Shown: positions 8,592-18,134, numbered from the stretch's first letter. The stretch: 64,000 nucleotides of DNA from Sneathiella limimaris (GCF_012932565.1 NZ_JABBYJ010000001.1:1550001-1614000), one strand, 5' to 3'. The notes: generated from the sequence alone by a model not told the origin. Numbers and translations: made by a program.

Positions 8592-10306
8592 GACAGCTCC
8601 TCCGGAAAATATTTCATCAGGCAAAGAAGGGCATTGGGTGCAGCCTGACCGAGGCCGCAGATAGAGGCATCGCGCATCACGGCACTCAACTCTTCTAGTA
8701 AAGGTTGGTCCCAGCTGTCAGCTGCCATAAGATCGAGAGCTTTGATCGTTCCGATCCGGCAGGGTGTGCATTGACCGCAGCTTTCATCCTCAAAAAACCG
8801 CATCAGGTTACGGCAAACATCTTTCAGGTCATCCTGATCTGACAGGACAATGACCGCAGCAGAGCCAATAAAGCATCCATGTTCTTCCAGCGTTCCAAAG
8901 TCGAGCGGGATATCCGCCATGCTGGCAGGCAGCATCCCACCTGAGGCCCCGCCCGGCAGGTATGCGCGGAAAACATGCCCGTCTTCCATGCCGCCGCCAT
9001 ATTCTGTAATCAGTTCTGTCGCTGTTATACCGGCGGGAACCCTATAAACCCCAGGTTTCTTCACATGACCGGAGAGGGAAAAAGTCCTGAACCCTTTTGA
9101 GGAATGGCGGCCTCCGTCCTGATACCAGTCGGCACCTTTGGTTAAGATGTCGGGCAGCCAGTAAAGGGTCTCCACATTATTGATAAGGGTCGGACGACCA
9201 AAAAGGCCAACATGTGCTGGAAATGGCGGCTTTTGGCGGGGCAGGGCACGTTTCCCCTCCAGGCTCTCAAGCATGGCGCTTTCCTCGCCGCAGATATAAG
9301 CGCCTGCGCCGCGCCTTAAATGTATGGGCCGTCCCTTTGTCAGTCCTGCAATCTCAAGATCTGCAATCGCAGTTTTCAAAATACGGGCTGTATCCGGATA
9401 CTCATCTCTCAGAAAGATGTAGATAGCCTCAGCATCTACCAGATCTGCCCCGATCAGCATGCCTTCCAGAAACTGATAGGGATTTGTGTTCATGTAGTAG
9501 CGGTCTTTGAACGTACCTGGCTCGCTTTCATCTGCGTTCACGGCCATCAGGCGCGGTCCGGGGATGGAGCAGACAGATTCTATTTTCATGGCATGCGGAA
9601 AACCGGCCCCACCAAGTCCGCGATGCCCGCTTTTCTTCAATTCATCAATGACAGTCTGATAATCCAGATCCCCGTCACAGATTTTCTGGAGCAGCTTGAA
9701 ACCACCATTTTCGCAATAGTCCGAATAGGACAAGTGATCCAAATCGACTTGAGATGCAGTATTGCCTGTCAGCGCTTTATCAATGGCGAATTTACTATTC
9801 TCTATTGTTGCCTTGGTGACGTATTGATCCTCAAGGCGCACAACAGGTGCTTTATCGCAGCGCCCCATACAGGCGCCATGGGTAACCTGGACTGACTTGC
9901 CATAGTTTTCCGTCAGCTGTTCTGTAAGGTTTCTGGAACCCTTAAGCTCACAAGTTAAACTATCGCAGACCTTGACGGTCAGCCTCGGTAAATCCTCCTC
10001 TGTCTCAGCAACAACAAAGTTGTGATAGAAGGTCGCAACTTCGTAAACCTCTGCAAGTGACAGACGTGTTTCTGTGGCAAGCGCGGCCAGATGATCTTTA
10101 GCCAGATAACCGAACTCATCCTGTAACCGATGGAGATGTTCAATTAGAAGGTCTTTGTCCCGGGGCATATCTTTCAAGATCGCCCTGACTTCTTCTAAAG
10201 CCCGCGGGCTCGCCTGACGGCCTCTTGGGGCATAGCGACCTTTGCGGTTCTGACGTGCCTTGCCCGGCGCAGCAGTTGTCTGCGCAAATGATGCGGTCTT
10301 GCTCAA
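8588..10306 (-). CDS. fdsB: Formate dehydrogenase gamma-beta fusion (NuoE-NuoF-like)
   Basis: A 572-residue fusion. Residues ~30-190 are a NuoE/FdsG thioredoxin-like [2Fe-2S] domain (CDSLTCELKGS ... GACMGRCDKAP). Residues ~205-572 are the NuoF/FdsB part, with the FMN/NADH site (GLGGAGFPHAMK, ESEPGTFKDRYYM, RGAGAYICGEESA) and a [4Fe-4S] motif CGQCTPCRIGT plus a later Cys in SICGLGQ. It passes electrons from the FdsA clusters to NAD+. The TTG start at 10306 follows GAGGATAGG. The first 30 residues are basic and low in complexity. FdsG and FdsB are separate in Cupriavidus and Rhodobacter, and here they are one chain. Confidence 0.92.
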   Translation of the reverse strand: MSKTASFAQTTAAPGKARQNRKGRYAPRGRQASPRALEEVRAILKDMPRDKDLLIEHLHRLQDEFGYLAKDHLAALATETRLSLAEVYEVATFYHNFVVAETEEDLPRLTVKVCDSLTCELKGSRNLTEQLTENYGKSVQVTHGACMGRCDKAPVVRLEDQYVTKATIENSKFAIDKALTGNTASQVDLDHLSYSDYCENGGFKLLQKICDGDLDYQTVIDELKKSGHRGLGGAGFPHAMKIESVCSIPGPRLMAVNADESEPGTFKDRYYMNTNPYQFLEGMLIGADLVDAEAIYIFLRDEYPDTARILKTAIADLEIAGLTKGRPIHLRRGAGAYICGEESAMLESLEGKRALPRQKPPFPAHVGLFGRPTLINNVETLYWLPDILTKGADWYQDGGRHSSKGFRTFSLSGHVKKPGVYRVPAGITATELITEYGGGMEDGHVFRAYLPGGASGGMLPASMADIPLDFGTLEEHGCFIGSAAVIVLSDQDDLKDVCRNLMRFFEDESCGQCTPCRIGTIKALDLMAADSWDQPLLEELSAVMRDASICGLGQAAPNALLCLMKYFPEELS

Positions 10307-10430
10307 TGACCTATCCTCACATTCCCAAACACTGTGCTTACCCTATCGTTCTCTCGAGGGCTGGCTTGTGCTGGATCGACTCCCATTATCTTATCAGCGG
10401 CGATTGGTTGTCCCTTTTTTGACAGGGGGA

Positions 10431-10643
10431 TTAATCTTCACCAAAAGCCTTTTTTTGCATTTCCTGCAGTTCTTGATCACTCAGTCCTTCCAGTTCAACG
10501 ATGCTGGCAATGATGAGTTGTTTGCCAGCATGCTGGAAATTGACCGTGACCCGATCAGCTATCGCTGATTGAACCTGTCCAATGCCCCAGTCAGGTTTTC
10601 CGGGGTGTTTTACAAATTGGCCAGGAGAAAAAAATGCAATCAT
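10431..10643 (-). CDS. DUF3553 family small protein
   Basis: A 70-residue protein with FVKHPGKPDWGIGQVQS followed by RVTVNFQHAGKQLI, the DUF3553 signature. These are short SH3/CarD-like beta-barrel proteins widespread in alphaproteobacteria and of unknown function. The acidic tail ends in FGED. It is divergent from chpT and upstream of the formate dehydrogenase genes on the same strand, with about 120 bases between. Confidence 0.8.
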   Translation of the reverse strand: MIAFFSPGQFVKHPGKPDWGIGQVQSAIADRVTVNFQHAGKQLIIASIVELEGLSDQELQEMQKKAFGED

Positions 10644-10736
10644 TTGAAATCACTTGGTTGATTGTTAGGGGTAGAGTGTAGCAAACTGTCCGCCACGGGT
10701 AAAAGGTTCCTTTCAACCTCAATGTGATTATGCGGG

Positions 10737-11387
10737 ATGCCAAAGACAATGATTGATCTGAAATTGACGGCCTTGATGAGTTCAAAGCTTTGTCACGATA
10801 TCATCGGGCCGGTTGGGGCGGTGAATAACGGTATCGAGTTGCTGCAGGACGAGAGCAATGCCGATATGCGGGAGCAGGCGGTTGAGCTCGTGAGCCAAAG
10901 TGCCGGAGAGGCGGCGGCCCGGCTTCAGTTTTATCGTCTGGCCTATGGTCTTGCTAGTGGTATGGGTGCAGAAGTGTCCGTTCGGGATGCAAGAGCCCTA
11001 TGTCGTTCGTTTCTTTCATTTGGAAAAGTGGAGCTGGATTGGCCGGATGAAGCAGGAGGTGCTGAAAATCTGCCGAAGGAAGCCATTAAGGTAATTTGTA
11101 ATCTGACAGCGATTGCGGCTGGTGCTTTGTCAAGAGGAGGCAAGCTTGTCGTCTCTGGTGATGTGGCGGATGGAAATTGGTCCTTTGAATTTCGGGCAGC
11201 GGGAATGCGGGCAGGACTTCGTGAGGAAATCACCAAGACACTTGTAGATGGCTACAACGAAGAGGAGCTCTCGACCCAAAATGTTGGCGCTCAGTACATG
11301 ATGGCAATCTGCGAAAACTATGGTTTCAAGGTGGAAATTGCCAGCATGGAGGAAGACCTTGTAGTTCTGACTGCAAAATCCGCTTAA
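10737..11387 (+). CDS. chpT: Histidine phosphotransferase ChpT
   Basis: A 216-residue protein. The dimerisation helix carries the phosphorylatable His near residue 20 in SSKLCHDIIGPVGAVNNG, followed by ELLQDE, and a degenerate HATPase-like domain lacks ATP-binding boxes. This is the ChpT family. ChpT relays phosphate from the hybrid kinase CckA to CtrA and CpdR in the alphaproteobacterial cell-cycle/flagellar phosphorelay. Its target gene ctrA lies only 6 kb away on the opposite strand, and a chemotaxis operon follows. ATG 10737 has only a weak ribosome site (GCGGG directly before it), and ATG 10749 is an alternative. Confidence 0.88.
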   Translation: MPKTMIDLKLTALMSSKLCHDIIGPVGAVNNGIELLQDESNADMREQAVELVSQSAGEAAARLQFYRLAYGLASGMGAEVSVRDARALCRSFLSFGKVELDWPDEAGGAENLPKEAIKVICNLTAIAAGALSRGGKLVVSGDVADGNWSFEFRAAGMRAGLREEITKTLVDGYNEEELSTQNVGAQYMMAICENYGFKVEIASMEEDLVVLTAKSA

Positions 11388-11416
11388 ATAATTCTTGGTA
11401 AAAAAAATTGGTTAAT

Positions 11417-11441
11417 AAGGGCACCCTCGGGTGCCTTTATT
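11417..11441 (+). terminator. Terminator after chpT
   Basis: Hairpin AGGGCACC / GGTGCCTT with a CTCG tetraloop followed by TTATTTG, 30 bases after the chpT stop. It separates chpT from the che operon. Confidence 0.7.
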
Positions 11442-11542
11442 TGTTTGCCGGCGCAAGATTAGGTCCTGCCTAGGCTGCGGCTTTCCTGATTTCACTCTAA
11501 TTTTCACAAACTTCTAATTTTCTTCCAAAAGGGGTCGCTGGC

Positions 11543-11558
11543 GTAACCGCTTGTTAAC
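11543..11558. promoter_or_regulatory. Putative CtrA site upstream of cheA
   Basis: GTAACCGCTTGTTAAC matches the CtrA consensus TTAA-N7-TTAA with one mismatch (GTAA in the left half). It lies 79 bases before the cheA start, in the only gap large enough for the che operon promoter. Confidence 0.55.
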
Positions 11559-11636
11559 CTCTTTCCATCATTCTACGCTCATCTTAGTGGCAAAGTTTAT
11601 ATGTAAGGCCTGCTGTGGCGGGGAGAAAATAAGACC

Positions 11637-14438
11637 ATGGATGATCTGTTAAGCGAATTTTTGACCGAAACCAACGAAAATATTGGAATCGTAGACGCGG
11701 CGTTGGTTGCGCTTGAACAAAATCCTGACGATCCTAGTCAGATTGACAACATTTTCCGACTTGTTCATACCATCAAGGGTACTTGCGGCTTCCTCGGACT
11801 TCCCCGTTTGGAAGCAGTCGCCCATGCCGGTGAAAACGTTCTCGGTAAAATTCGTGACAACGAACTGACTGTGACCCCGGATGTGGTGACGATCATTCTC
11901 GAAGCCATGGACGTGATTAAAGATCTCTTGGATACGCTGGAGCAGACAGAGCAGGAACCAGAAGGTGATGATGCAGACCTCATTGCCCGCCTGAACGATG
12001 TTGCTTATGGAACAGGTGCCGCCGCCACTGCCGCGCCTGCCGCTTCAGATGATAACGTTGTTGAGCTAGCAGGCGAGGTAAGTGAAGCGGAACTGGAAGC
12101 CGCGTTCCAGGCAGCAGAAGGACCTGAAGAAACACCTGCCGCAGCTCCGGTTGAGCCGGAACTAGATCGGGATCTAAAACCAGGTGAGGTTTCACTGGAA
12201 GAATTGGAAGCAGCGTTTAACGCAGCGCCAGGACCAGATGATGAGCCTGTATTGGAAGCCGAACCGGTGGAAGAACCAGCACCAGTAGTAGCAGAAGCGC
12301 CAGCAGAAGCGGCTGTTTCTAAGAAGCCTGCCGGTGGTGAAGAAGCCAAGAAAGAATCCTCTCTTGCCAACCAGAGCATCCGCGTAAACGTGGAGCTTCT
12401 GGAAGATCTGATGACAATGGTAAGTGAGCTTGTCCTGACCCGTAACCAGCTTTTGCAGATGGTTCGCGGAATGGATGATAATGAGTTTACTGTGCCGCTG
12501 CAGCGCTTGAGCCATGTAACAACTGAGCTTCAGGAAGGTCTGATGAAGACCCGGATGCAGCCAATTGGCAACGCCTGGTCCAAGCTGCCACGTATTATTC
12601 GGGATCTCAGCCACGAACTTGGCAAGAAGATCGATCTGGTCATGCACGGCGCAGAAACAGAACTGGACCGTCAGGTTCTCGAACTGATCAAGGATCCTTT
12701 GACACATATGGTTCGGAACTCTGCTGACCATGGTCTTGAAACTCCTCAAGAGCGGGTGCAAGCCGGTAAGAAGGAAACAGGTCGCGTAGTCCTGGATGCG
12801 TATCACGAAGGTGGTCACATCATCATCACCATTTCGGATGATGGTCGCGGTCTGAACGTTGACAAGATCAAGAAGAAGGTCATTGAAAACGGTCTGGCTT
12901 CTGAAGCTGAGCTTGAGAATATGAGCACTCAGCAAATCCAGAACTATATTATGCGTCCTGGTTTCTCGACAGCTGAGAAAATTACAAACGTATCTGGTCG
13001 TGGTGTGGGAATGGACGTGGTCCGCTCCAACATCGAGAAAATTGGCGGTACGGTTGAGCTGAAATCCGAAGACGGTAAAGGCTCTATTTTCACCATCAAG
13101 ATTCCACTGACACTGGCAATTGTCTCTGCTCTTATCGTTGAATGTGCTGGTGAGCGTTTTGCAGTTCCACAAATTAGTGTTGTTGAACTGGTTCGCGCCT
13201 CAACGGATGGTGAGAGCGAAAACACAATTGAGCAGATTAATGACTCTCCGGTCCTGAGACTGCGGGATCGTCTGCTGCCACTTGTTCACTTGAATGACAT
13301 CCTGCGTTTGGAAACTGCTGCAGATGAAGTTGCTGAACAGAGTGAAGTTAAAGGCTCTGAAGAGTTTATTATCGTAACCCAGGTCGGCGCCTACACATTT
13401 GGTATTGTTGTTGACCGCGTCTTCGACACTGAAGAGATCGTTGTGAAGCCGGTTGCTCCAATCCTGCGTCACCTCTCCATCTTCTCCGGAAACACAATTC
13501 TGGGTGATGGTAGCGTGATCATGATCCTGGATCCAAACGGTATTGCCTCACAAACTGGCGAAAACGTCATCGCGGATCACCAGGTTGAGGAAGAAGCAGG
13601 CAAGAGCTCAATGGAAACTGACAAGGTTGCAATGCTGATCTGCCGTGCAGGTGGACAGGAGCCGAAAGCTGTACCGCTTTCTCTGGTTGCTCGCCTCGAA
13701 GAAGTTGATGTGGACAGCATTGAAATGACAAATGGTCAGATGGTTGTTCAATATCGCGGCAAGATCATGCCTCTGGTCACTATGAGCCCGGATTGCAAAA
13801 TGGTCGAAACCGGCCGTCAGCCAATTCTGGTCTTTACGGATAATGACCGGACCATGGGTCTGGTGGTCGATGAAATCGTTGATATCGTAGAAGATACGCT
13901 GAATGTCGAAATGTCCTCTCATGTCGAGGGAATGATTGGTAGTGCCATCATCCGCGGTAAGGCGACAGATGTTCTGGATGTCGGTTACTATCTGCAGAAA
14001 TGCTTCGGTGACTGGTTCGGTGGTAACGAAACAGCAGCCTTTGGATCTGACCGTGCTCACCAGAGAATCTTGCTAGTGGACGACAGCCCGTTCTTCCGGA
14101 ACATGCTGGTTCCACTCCTCTCTGTAGCTGGATATGAAGTCAGCACTGCGGAAAACCCAAAACAGGCGCTGGCACTCCGGGAGGCTGGCAAAGAATTCGA
14201 TATCATTGTCAGCGATATTGAGATGCCTGAAATGGATGGCTTCCAGTTTGCTGAAGAAGTTCTCAAAGATGATCGCTGGGCGGACACACCAATTATCGCC
14301 CTTTCATCCCATACAACACCACAGGATTTCGATCGTGGTCGTCAGGTTGGTTTCTCCGACTATGTGGCTAAGTTTGATCGGGATGCCCTGATGAATACAT
14401 TGTCTCAAACATTGCGTGCTGGCGGAGGTGCTAGATGA
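11637..14438 (+). CDS. cheA: Chemotaxis histidine kinase CheA with C-terminal receiver
   Basis: A 933-residue hybrid CheA. The P1 HPt domain has the phospho-His near residue 44 (RLVHTIKGTCGFLG). A Glu/Ala/Pro-rich linker spans ~140-240. The P3 dimerisation and P4 ATPase domains follow (LTHMVRNSADHGLE, ISDDGRGL, GRGVGMDVV). Two CheW-like domains lie at ~505-640 and ~660-785, and a C-terminal REC domain at ~805-930 (LLVDDSPF, phospho-Asp in VSDIEMPEMDG, Lys in VAKFDRD). It phosphorylates CheY and CheB on receptor signals. The extra CheW-like domain and the receiver are unlike E. coli but known in alphaproteobacteria. It overlaps cheW by four bases. Confidence 0.95.
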   Translation: MDDLLSEFLTETNENIGIVDAALVALEQNPDDPSQIDNIFRLVHTIKGTCGFLGLPRLEAVAHAGENVLGKIRDNELTVTPDVVTIILEAMDVIKDLLDTLEQTEQEPEGDDADLIARLNDVAYGTGAAATAAPAASDDNVVELAGEVSEAELEAAFQAAEGPEETPAAAPVEPELDRDLKPGEVSLEELEAAFNAAPGPDDEPVLEAEPVEEPAPVVAEAPAEAAVSKKPAGGEEAKKESSLANQSIRVNVELLEDLMTMVSELVLTRNQLLQMVRGMDDNEFTVPLQRLSHVTTELQEGLMKTRMQPIGNAWSKLPRIIRDLSHELGKKIDLVMHGAETELDRQVLELIKDPLTHMVRNSADHGLETPQERVQAGKKETGRVVLDAYHEGGHIIITISDDGRGLNVDKIKKKVIENGLASEAELENMSTQQIQNYIMRPGFSTAEKITNVSGRGVGMDVVRSNIEKIGGTVELKSEDGKGSIFTIKIPLTLAIVSALIVECAGERFAVPQISVVELVRASTDGESENTIEQINDSPVLRLRDRLLPLVHLNDILRLETAADEVAEQSEVKGSEEFIIVTQVGAYTFGIVVDRVFDTEEIVVKPVAPILRHLSIFSGNTILGDGSVIMILDPNGIASQTGENVIADHQVEEEAGKSSMETDKVAMLICRAGGQEPKAVPLSLVARLEEVDVDSIEMTNGQMVVQYRGKIMPLVTMSPDCKMVETGRQPILVFTDNDRTMGLVVDEIVDIVEDTLNVEMSSHVEGMIGSAIIRGKATDVLDVGYYLQKCFGDWFGGNETAAFGSDRAHQRILLVDDSPFFRNMLVPLLSVAGYEVSTAENPKQALALREAGKEFDIIVSDIEMPEMDGFQFAEEVLKDDRWADTPIIALSSHTTPQDFDRGRQVGFSDYVAKFDRDALMNTLSQTLRAGGGAR

Positions 14439-14887
14439 GTAGCAACGAATTGCAGGAATTTGTAACGGTTACGATTGCCGGACAGATGTTCGGAATCCCT
14501 GTTCTGCAGGTTCATGATGTCCTTGGCAGCATTAAACTGACAAATATTCCACTCGCTCCAATGGAAGTGGCTGGTGCACTGAACCTCCGGGGACGCATTG
14601 TGACATGCATTGATGTTCGTAAGCGTCTTGGGCTTCCAACGCCGGATGATGCAGCTCATCAGATGAGCGTGGTTGTGGAGCATCACGGTGAACCCTATTC
14701 ACTTCTTATTGATAGCGTCGGGGAGGTTCTCAGCCTGAAAACGGATCAGATTGAAATGAACCCGGCAACACTTGAGCCGAGATGGCGGGAAGTTTCTTCA
14801 GGGATCTACCGGTCTGAAAACAAGCTGATTGTGATCTTGCAGATTGATCGTCTGCTTGATTTCGCAGGAGCATCCGTCGCGGCCTAA
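14435..14887 (+). CDS. cheW: Chemotaxis coupling protein CheW
   Basis: A 150-residue single CheW domain (residues ~10-145). Recognisable segments are GQMFGIPVLQVHDVLG, ALNLRGRIVTCIDVRKRLG and LIDSVGEVLSL. It bridges chemoreceptors and CheA at the polar array. The start ATG overlaps the cheA stop (ATGA), indicating translational coupling. Confidence 0.93.
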   Translation: MSSNELQEFVTVTIAGQMFGIPVLQVHDVLGSIKLTNIPLAPMEVAGALNLRGRIVTCIDVRKRLGLPTPDDAAHQMSVVVEHHGEPYSLLIDSVGEVLSLKTDQIEMNPATLEPRWREVSSGIYRSENKLIVILQIDRLLDFAGASVAA

Positions 14888-14911
14888 TAAACTATAAGGG
14901 ATAATATCGTT

Positions 14912-15277
14912 ATGACCTCGTGTCTGATTGTGGATGATTCAAAAGTTGTCCGTATGGTGGCCAGGCGGATTTTGCAGGATCTGAATTTTGCCTGTATTGA
15001 AGCGGAGGATGGCAAGGGAGCCATGGACGTGTGTCTGGACAAGATGCCAGATGTCATTCTATTGGACTGGAACATGCCAGTTATGAACGGCATCGATTTT
15101 CTTCGGGAACTTCGAAAAGCAGACGGGGGATCTGAGCCTGTTGTTGTCTTCTGTACGACAGAAAACGATATGGCCCATATTCGGGAAGCAATATCAGCCG
15201 GCGCGAATGAATATATCATGAAGCCTTTTGATCGGGCGATTATTGAAGCCAAATTTTCGCAGGTAGGGGTCCTTTAG
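14912..15277 (+). CDS. cheY: Chemotaxis response regulator CheY
   Basis: A 121-residue stand-alone receiver: acidic pair in LIVDDSKVVRM, phospho-Asp near residue 52 in VILLDWNMPVMNG, Thr in CTTEND and Lys in YIMKPFDRA. Phospho-CheY binds the flagellar switch (FliM/FliN) to set rotation. It lies between cheW and cheB in the operon. Its TAG stop shares a base with the GTG start of cheB. Confidence 0.92.
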   Translation: MTSCLIVDDSKVVRMVARRILQDLNFACIEAEDGKGAMDVCLDKMPDVILLDWNMPVMNGIDFLRELRKADGGSEPVVVFCTTENDMAHIREAISAGANEYIMKPFDRAIIEAKFSQVGVL

Positions 15278-16452
15278 TGAACCAGATTGTTCCGTCGTTG
15301 ATCGGGGAAACTAGAACGAGAATGAAAACACCATATCGGGTAATGATTGTTGATGACTCCGCGGTTATCCGGGGGTTCCTATCACGTTGGCTGAACGAGG
15401 AAGCCGACATTGAAGTTGTTGCCTCAGCTGTAAATGGTGCCGTAGCACTTAAAGAATTTGAAAAACACCGTCCTGAGATTGTGGTTCTGGATATCGAAAT
15501 GCCAGAAATGGACGGGATGACGGCGTTGCCGAAACTGATCGAGATGGATCGGGACGTTAAAGTCATCATGGCATCCACTTTGACCTTGCGAAATGCTGAT
15601 ATCAGTATGAAAGCCTTGGCAAAGGGGGCTGCTGACTATATTCCAAAACCGGAAAGCACACGTCAGGCTGACGATAAGGAGATTTTTCATCGGGATTTGG
15701 TCGCTAAGATCAAGGCTCTTGGTGAAACCCGTCGCCGGAAGCTCGGCGAGCAGACACCTCCGCCAGTCCAGCCTACGCGTAAAGAATTGCCTCCTGTCGC
15801 CTCAGCGAGTGGCGGGCTTTACAAAGGCGCGAATGTGGAGCTGCGACCTTTCCGCTCCAACGGTTTGTTGCCAAAAGCCTTAGCAATCGGTTCATCTACA
15901 GGTGGCCCACAAGCTCTTTTCTCTCTGTTTGAGAAGTTGAAAGGGAAGCTGGCATCAATTCCTGTGTTTATTACGCAGCACATGCCTGCGACTTTTACCG
16001 CCATTTTGGCAGAGCATCTTTCCAAGATCGCAGGCATCCCGTGCCGCGAAGCTGTCGATGGTGAAAAAGTTGAGAACGGTCATATTTATCTCGCACCGGG
16101 TGACTGGCATATGACTGTCGTTAAAGATGGTACTGACTTGAAAATCAGTCTCAATCAAAATCCGCCGGAAAATTTCTGTCGCCCGGCGGTTGATCCTATG
16201 CTCAGGAGCCTGGATACCGTTTTTGGTAGCCGTCTTCTAACGGTCATCTTGACCGGTATGGGGCAGGATGGACAGAAAGGTTGTGAGCAATTGGCAAAAT
16301 CCGGGGGGTACGTAATTGCTCAAGATGAAGAATCGAGTGTTGTCTGGGGTATGCCTGGTGCAGTTGCAACTGCAGGACTGTCAAATGCGGTACTGCCGCT
16401 GACAAGCATTCCAGGAGCCATCGAGAACGCACTAACAGGGAGACCGTCATGA
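15277..16452 (+). CDS. cheB: Chemotaxis methylesterase CheB
   Basis: A 391-residue protein with an N-terminal REC domain (IVDDSAV, phospho-Asp in VLDIEMPEMDGM) and a C-terminal CheB esterase domain. The catalytic Ser is in AIGSSTGGPQAL, the His in ITQHMPATFT and the Asp in LTGMGQDGQKG. It demethylates and deamidates chemoreceptors for adaptation. GTG 15277 is preferred because GGTAGGGG lies seven bases upstream and it couples to the cheY stop. ATG 15322 begins closer to the receiver domain and is an alternative. Confidence 0.93.
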   Translation: MNQIVPSLIGETRTRMKTPYRVMIVDDSAVIRGFLSRWLNEEADIEVVASAVNGAVALKEFEKHRPEIVVLDIEMPEMDGMTALPKLIEMDRDVKVIMASTLTLRNADISMKALAKGAADYIPKPESTRQADDKEIFHRDLVAKIKALGETRRRKLGEQTPPPVQPTRKELPPVASASGGLYKGANVELRPFRSNGLLPKALAIGSSTGGPQALFSLFEKLKGKLASIPVFITQHMPATFTAILAEHLSKIAGIPCREAVDGEKVENGHIYLAPGDWHMTVVKDGTDLKISLNQNPPENFCRPAVDPMLRSLDTVFGSRLLTVILTGMGQDGQKGCEQLAKSGGYVIAQDEESSVVWGMPGAVATAGLSNAVLPLTSIPGAIENALTGRPS

Positions 16453-17285
16453 ATAGTCAGGACTTCCAGCTTTTTAGTACCCTCGTAAGAGATCGATCTG
16501 GGCTCGTGCTGAGTGAAGACAAGGTCTATTTGCTTGAAAGCCGACTTGTCCCATTGGCGCGTCAGCGGGGCCTCAATACACTTGAGGATCTGGCAAACGA
16601 GCTTCGCCGGTCGAACGATGAAAAGCTGAAAGAAGATATCACGGAAGCGATGACGACGAACGAAACGTTCTTCTTCCGGGATAATAAACCTTTCGACATC
16701 TTCAAGGAAAACATCCTGCCGCATCTTCTGAAGACACGGTCTGCCAACAAGACTTTACGGATTTGGAATGCAGCCTGCTCAACAGGGCAAGAGCCATATT
16801 CTGTTGCGATGCTGTTAAAAGAGGAAGCGGCCAAGATGGCAGGGTGGCGTGTTGAAATACTCGCGACCGATATCTCAAATGAAGTTTTGGAGAAAGCCAA
16901 ATCTGGTCTTTATTCCCAGTTTGAGGTTCAGCGGGGTCTTCCGATCCAATTGCTCATCAAATATTTCCAACAAATCGGGGAAATGTGGCAGATTGATAGC
17001 TCTATTCGGGCTATGGTCAAATTCCAGAAACTGAACCTTCTGGAGCCTTTGAGTAGCCTTGGGACGTTCGATGTCATTTTCTGCCGGAATGTGTTGATCT
17101 ATTTTGATCATCCGACAAAAGCTCAGGTTCTCAAGCAGATGCATAAGATCATGGCGCGTGATGGTGCCCTGTTCCTTGGCGGTGCTGAGACGGTTCTGGG
17201 GATTTGTGATGATCTGAACCCTGTGAGCGGCCTTAAAGGTGTATACACGCCAGCCCAGGGTGGGGTGCTCGCAGCAGCGGGTTGA
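16449..17285 (+). CDS. cheR: Chemotaxis methyltransferase CheR
   Basis: A 278-residue SAM-dependent methyltransferase. The N-terminal helical domain is followed by the SAM-binding motif WNAACSTGQEPYSVAM, LATDISNEVL and the CheR hallmark CRNVLIYFD. It methylates receptor glutamates, opposing CheB. The start overlaps the cheB stop (ATGA). It is the last gene of the che operon, ending at a bidirectional terminator before convergent ctrA. Confidence 0.94.
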   Translation: MNSQDFQLFSTLVRDRSGLVLSEDKVYLLESRLVPLARQRGLNTLEDLANELRRSNDEKLKEDITEAMTTNETFFFRDNKPFDIFKENILPHLLKTRSANKTLRIWNAACSTGQEPYSVAMLLKEEAAKMAGWRVEILATDISNEVLEKAKSGLYSQFEVQRGLPIQLLIKYFQQIGEMWQIDSSIRAMVKFQKLNLLEPLSSLGTFDVIFCRNVLIYFDHPTKAQVLKQMHKIMARDGALFLGGAETVLGICDDLNPVSGLKGVYTPAQGGVLAAAG

Positions 17286-17333
17286 TCTATATCCATTTCT
17301 TGTTAGCGGTTATGCCGCAGCAGTAATCCATTT

Positions 17334-17366
17334 AAAAAAGCCGCCTTGTGAACAAGGCGGCTTTTT
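17334..17366. terminator. Bidirectional terminator between cheR and ctrA
   Basis: AAAAAAG, then a perfect stem CCGCCTTGT / ACAAGGCGG, then CTTTTT. A-run and T-run flank the stem on both strands, and it lies between convergent cheR and ctrA. Confidence 0.85.
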
Positions 17367-17389
17367 GGTTGAGAGATGTTATTTTGAGT

Positions 17390-18091
17390 TTAGCTTGCTT
17401 TGGCACTCCGGCTTTCCTCTGGATCCCGAAGTACGTATCCGCGTCCCCAAACTGTTTCGATGTAATTGTCCCCATTTGTTGCTGACGCCAGTTTCTTGCG
17501 CAGTTTACAAACAAATACGTCGATGATTTTCAGTTCAGGCTCATCCATACCGCCGTAGAGGTGGTTGAGGAACATTTCTTTCGTCAGGGTCGTGCCCTTG
17601 CGAAGGCTCAAGAGTTCCAGCATACCATATTCCTTACCTGTAAGATGTAGACGCTGTCCGTCCACTTCTACAGATTTGGAGTCCAGGTTGACCGTGAGCT
17701 TGCCTGTTGAGATGGTTGATTGCGCATGCCCTTTAGAGCGACGGACAATTGCGTGGATCCGTGCAATCAGCTCATCTTTATTAAATGGTTTGGTTAAGTA
17801 ATCGTCTGCACCAAAGCCCAGTCCTTTAACCTTGTCGTCTGGTTCAGACATACCGGAAAGGATCAGGATGGGAGTTGACACTTTGGCTGTCCGTAGTTTT
17901 TTCAGAACATCGTAACCGGACATGTCTGGCAATCCCAGATCCAGGATAATGATGTCGTAATCATACAGTTTGCCAAGATCTACGCCTTCTTCGCCAAGAT
18001 CAGTGGTATAAACATTCAAACCTTCGGCATTTAGCATCAATTCGATGCCACGTGCCATTGAACTATCGTCTTCGATTAATAATACCCGCAT
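17390..18091 (-). CDS. ctrA: Cell-cycle master regulator CtrA
   Basis: A 233-residue OmpR-type response regulator. The receiver has the phospho-Asp at residue 51 ([15 protein letters not shown], the same position as in Caulobacter) and [14 protein letters not shown]. The winged-helix DNA-binding domain has [18 protein letters not shown] and [11 protein letters not shown]. The near-invariant [12 protein letters not shown] segment marks CtrA. It receives phosphate from ChpT and, in this lineage, chiefly controls flagella and chemotaxis. The C-terminus ends SAKAS rather than the Ala-Ala ClpXP tag of Caulobacter, so regulated proteolysis may differ. A perfect CtrA box lies in its own upstream region. 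Confidence 0.95.
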   Translation of the reverse strand: MRVLLIEDDSSMARGIELMLNAEGLNVYTTDLGEEGVDLGKLYDYDIIILDLGLPDMSGYDVLKKLRTAKVSTPILILSGMSEPDDKVKGLGFGADDYLTKPFNKDELIARIHAIVRRSKGHAQSTISTGKLTVNLDSKSVEVDGQRLHLTGKEYGMLELLSLRKGTTLTKEMFLNHLYGGMDEPELKIIDVFVCKLRKKLASATNGDNYIETVWGRGYVLRDPEESRSAKAS

Positions 18092-18134
18092 TGAGTTGGA
18101 CCTCCTATTAAGGCGATATTGTTAAGATTCTAGC

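Noticed and set aside
12192-13172. 326-codon open frame antisense to cheA
   Set aside because: It lies entirely within cheA on the other strand, has no ribosome site and no homology, and is a shadow of cheA codon bias.
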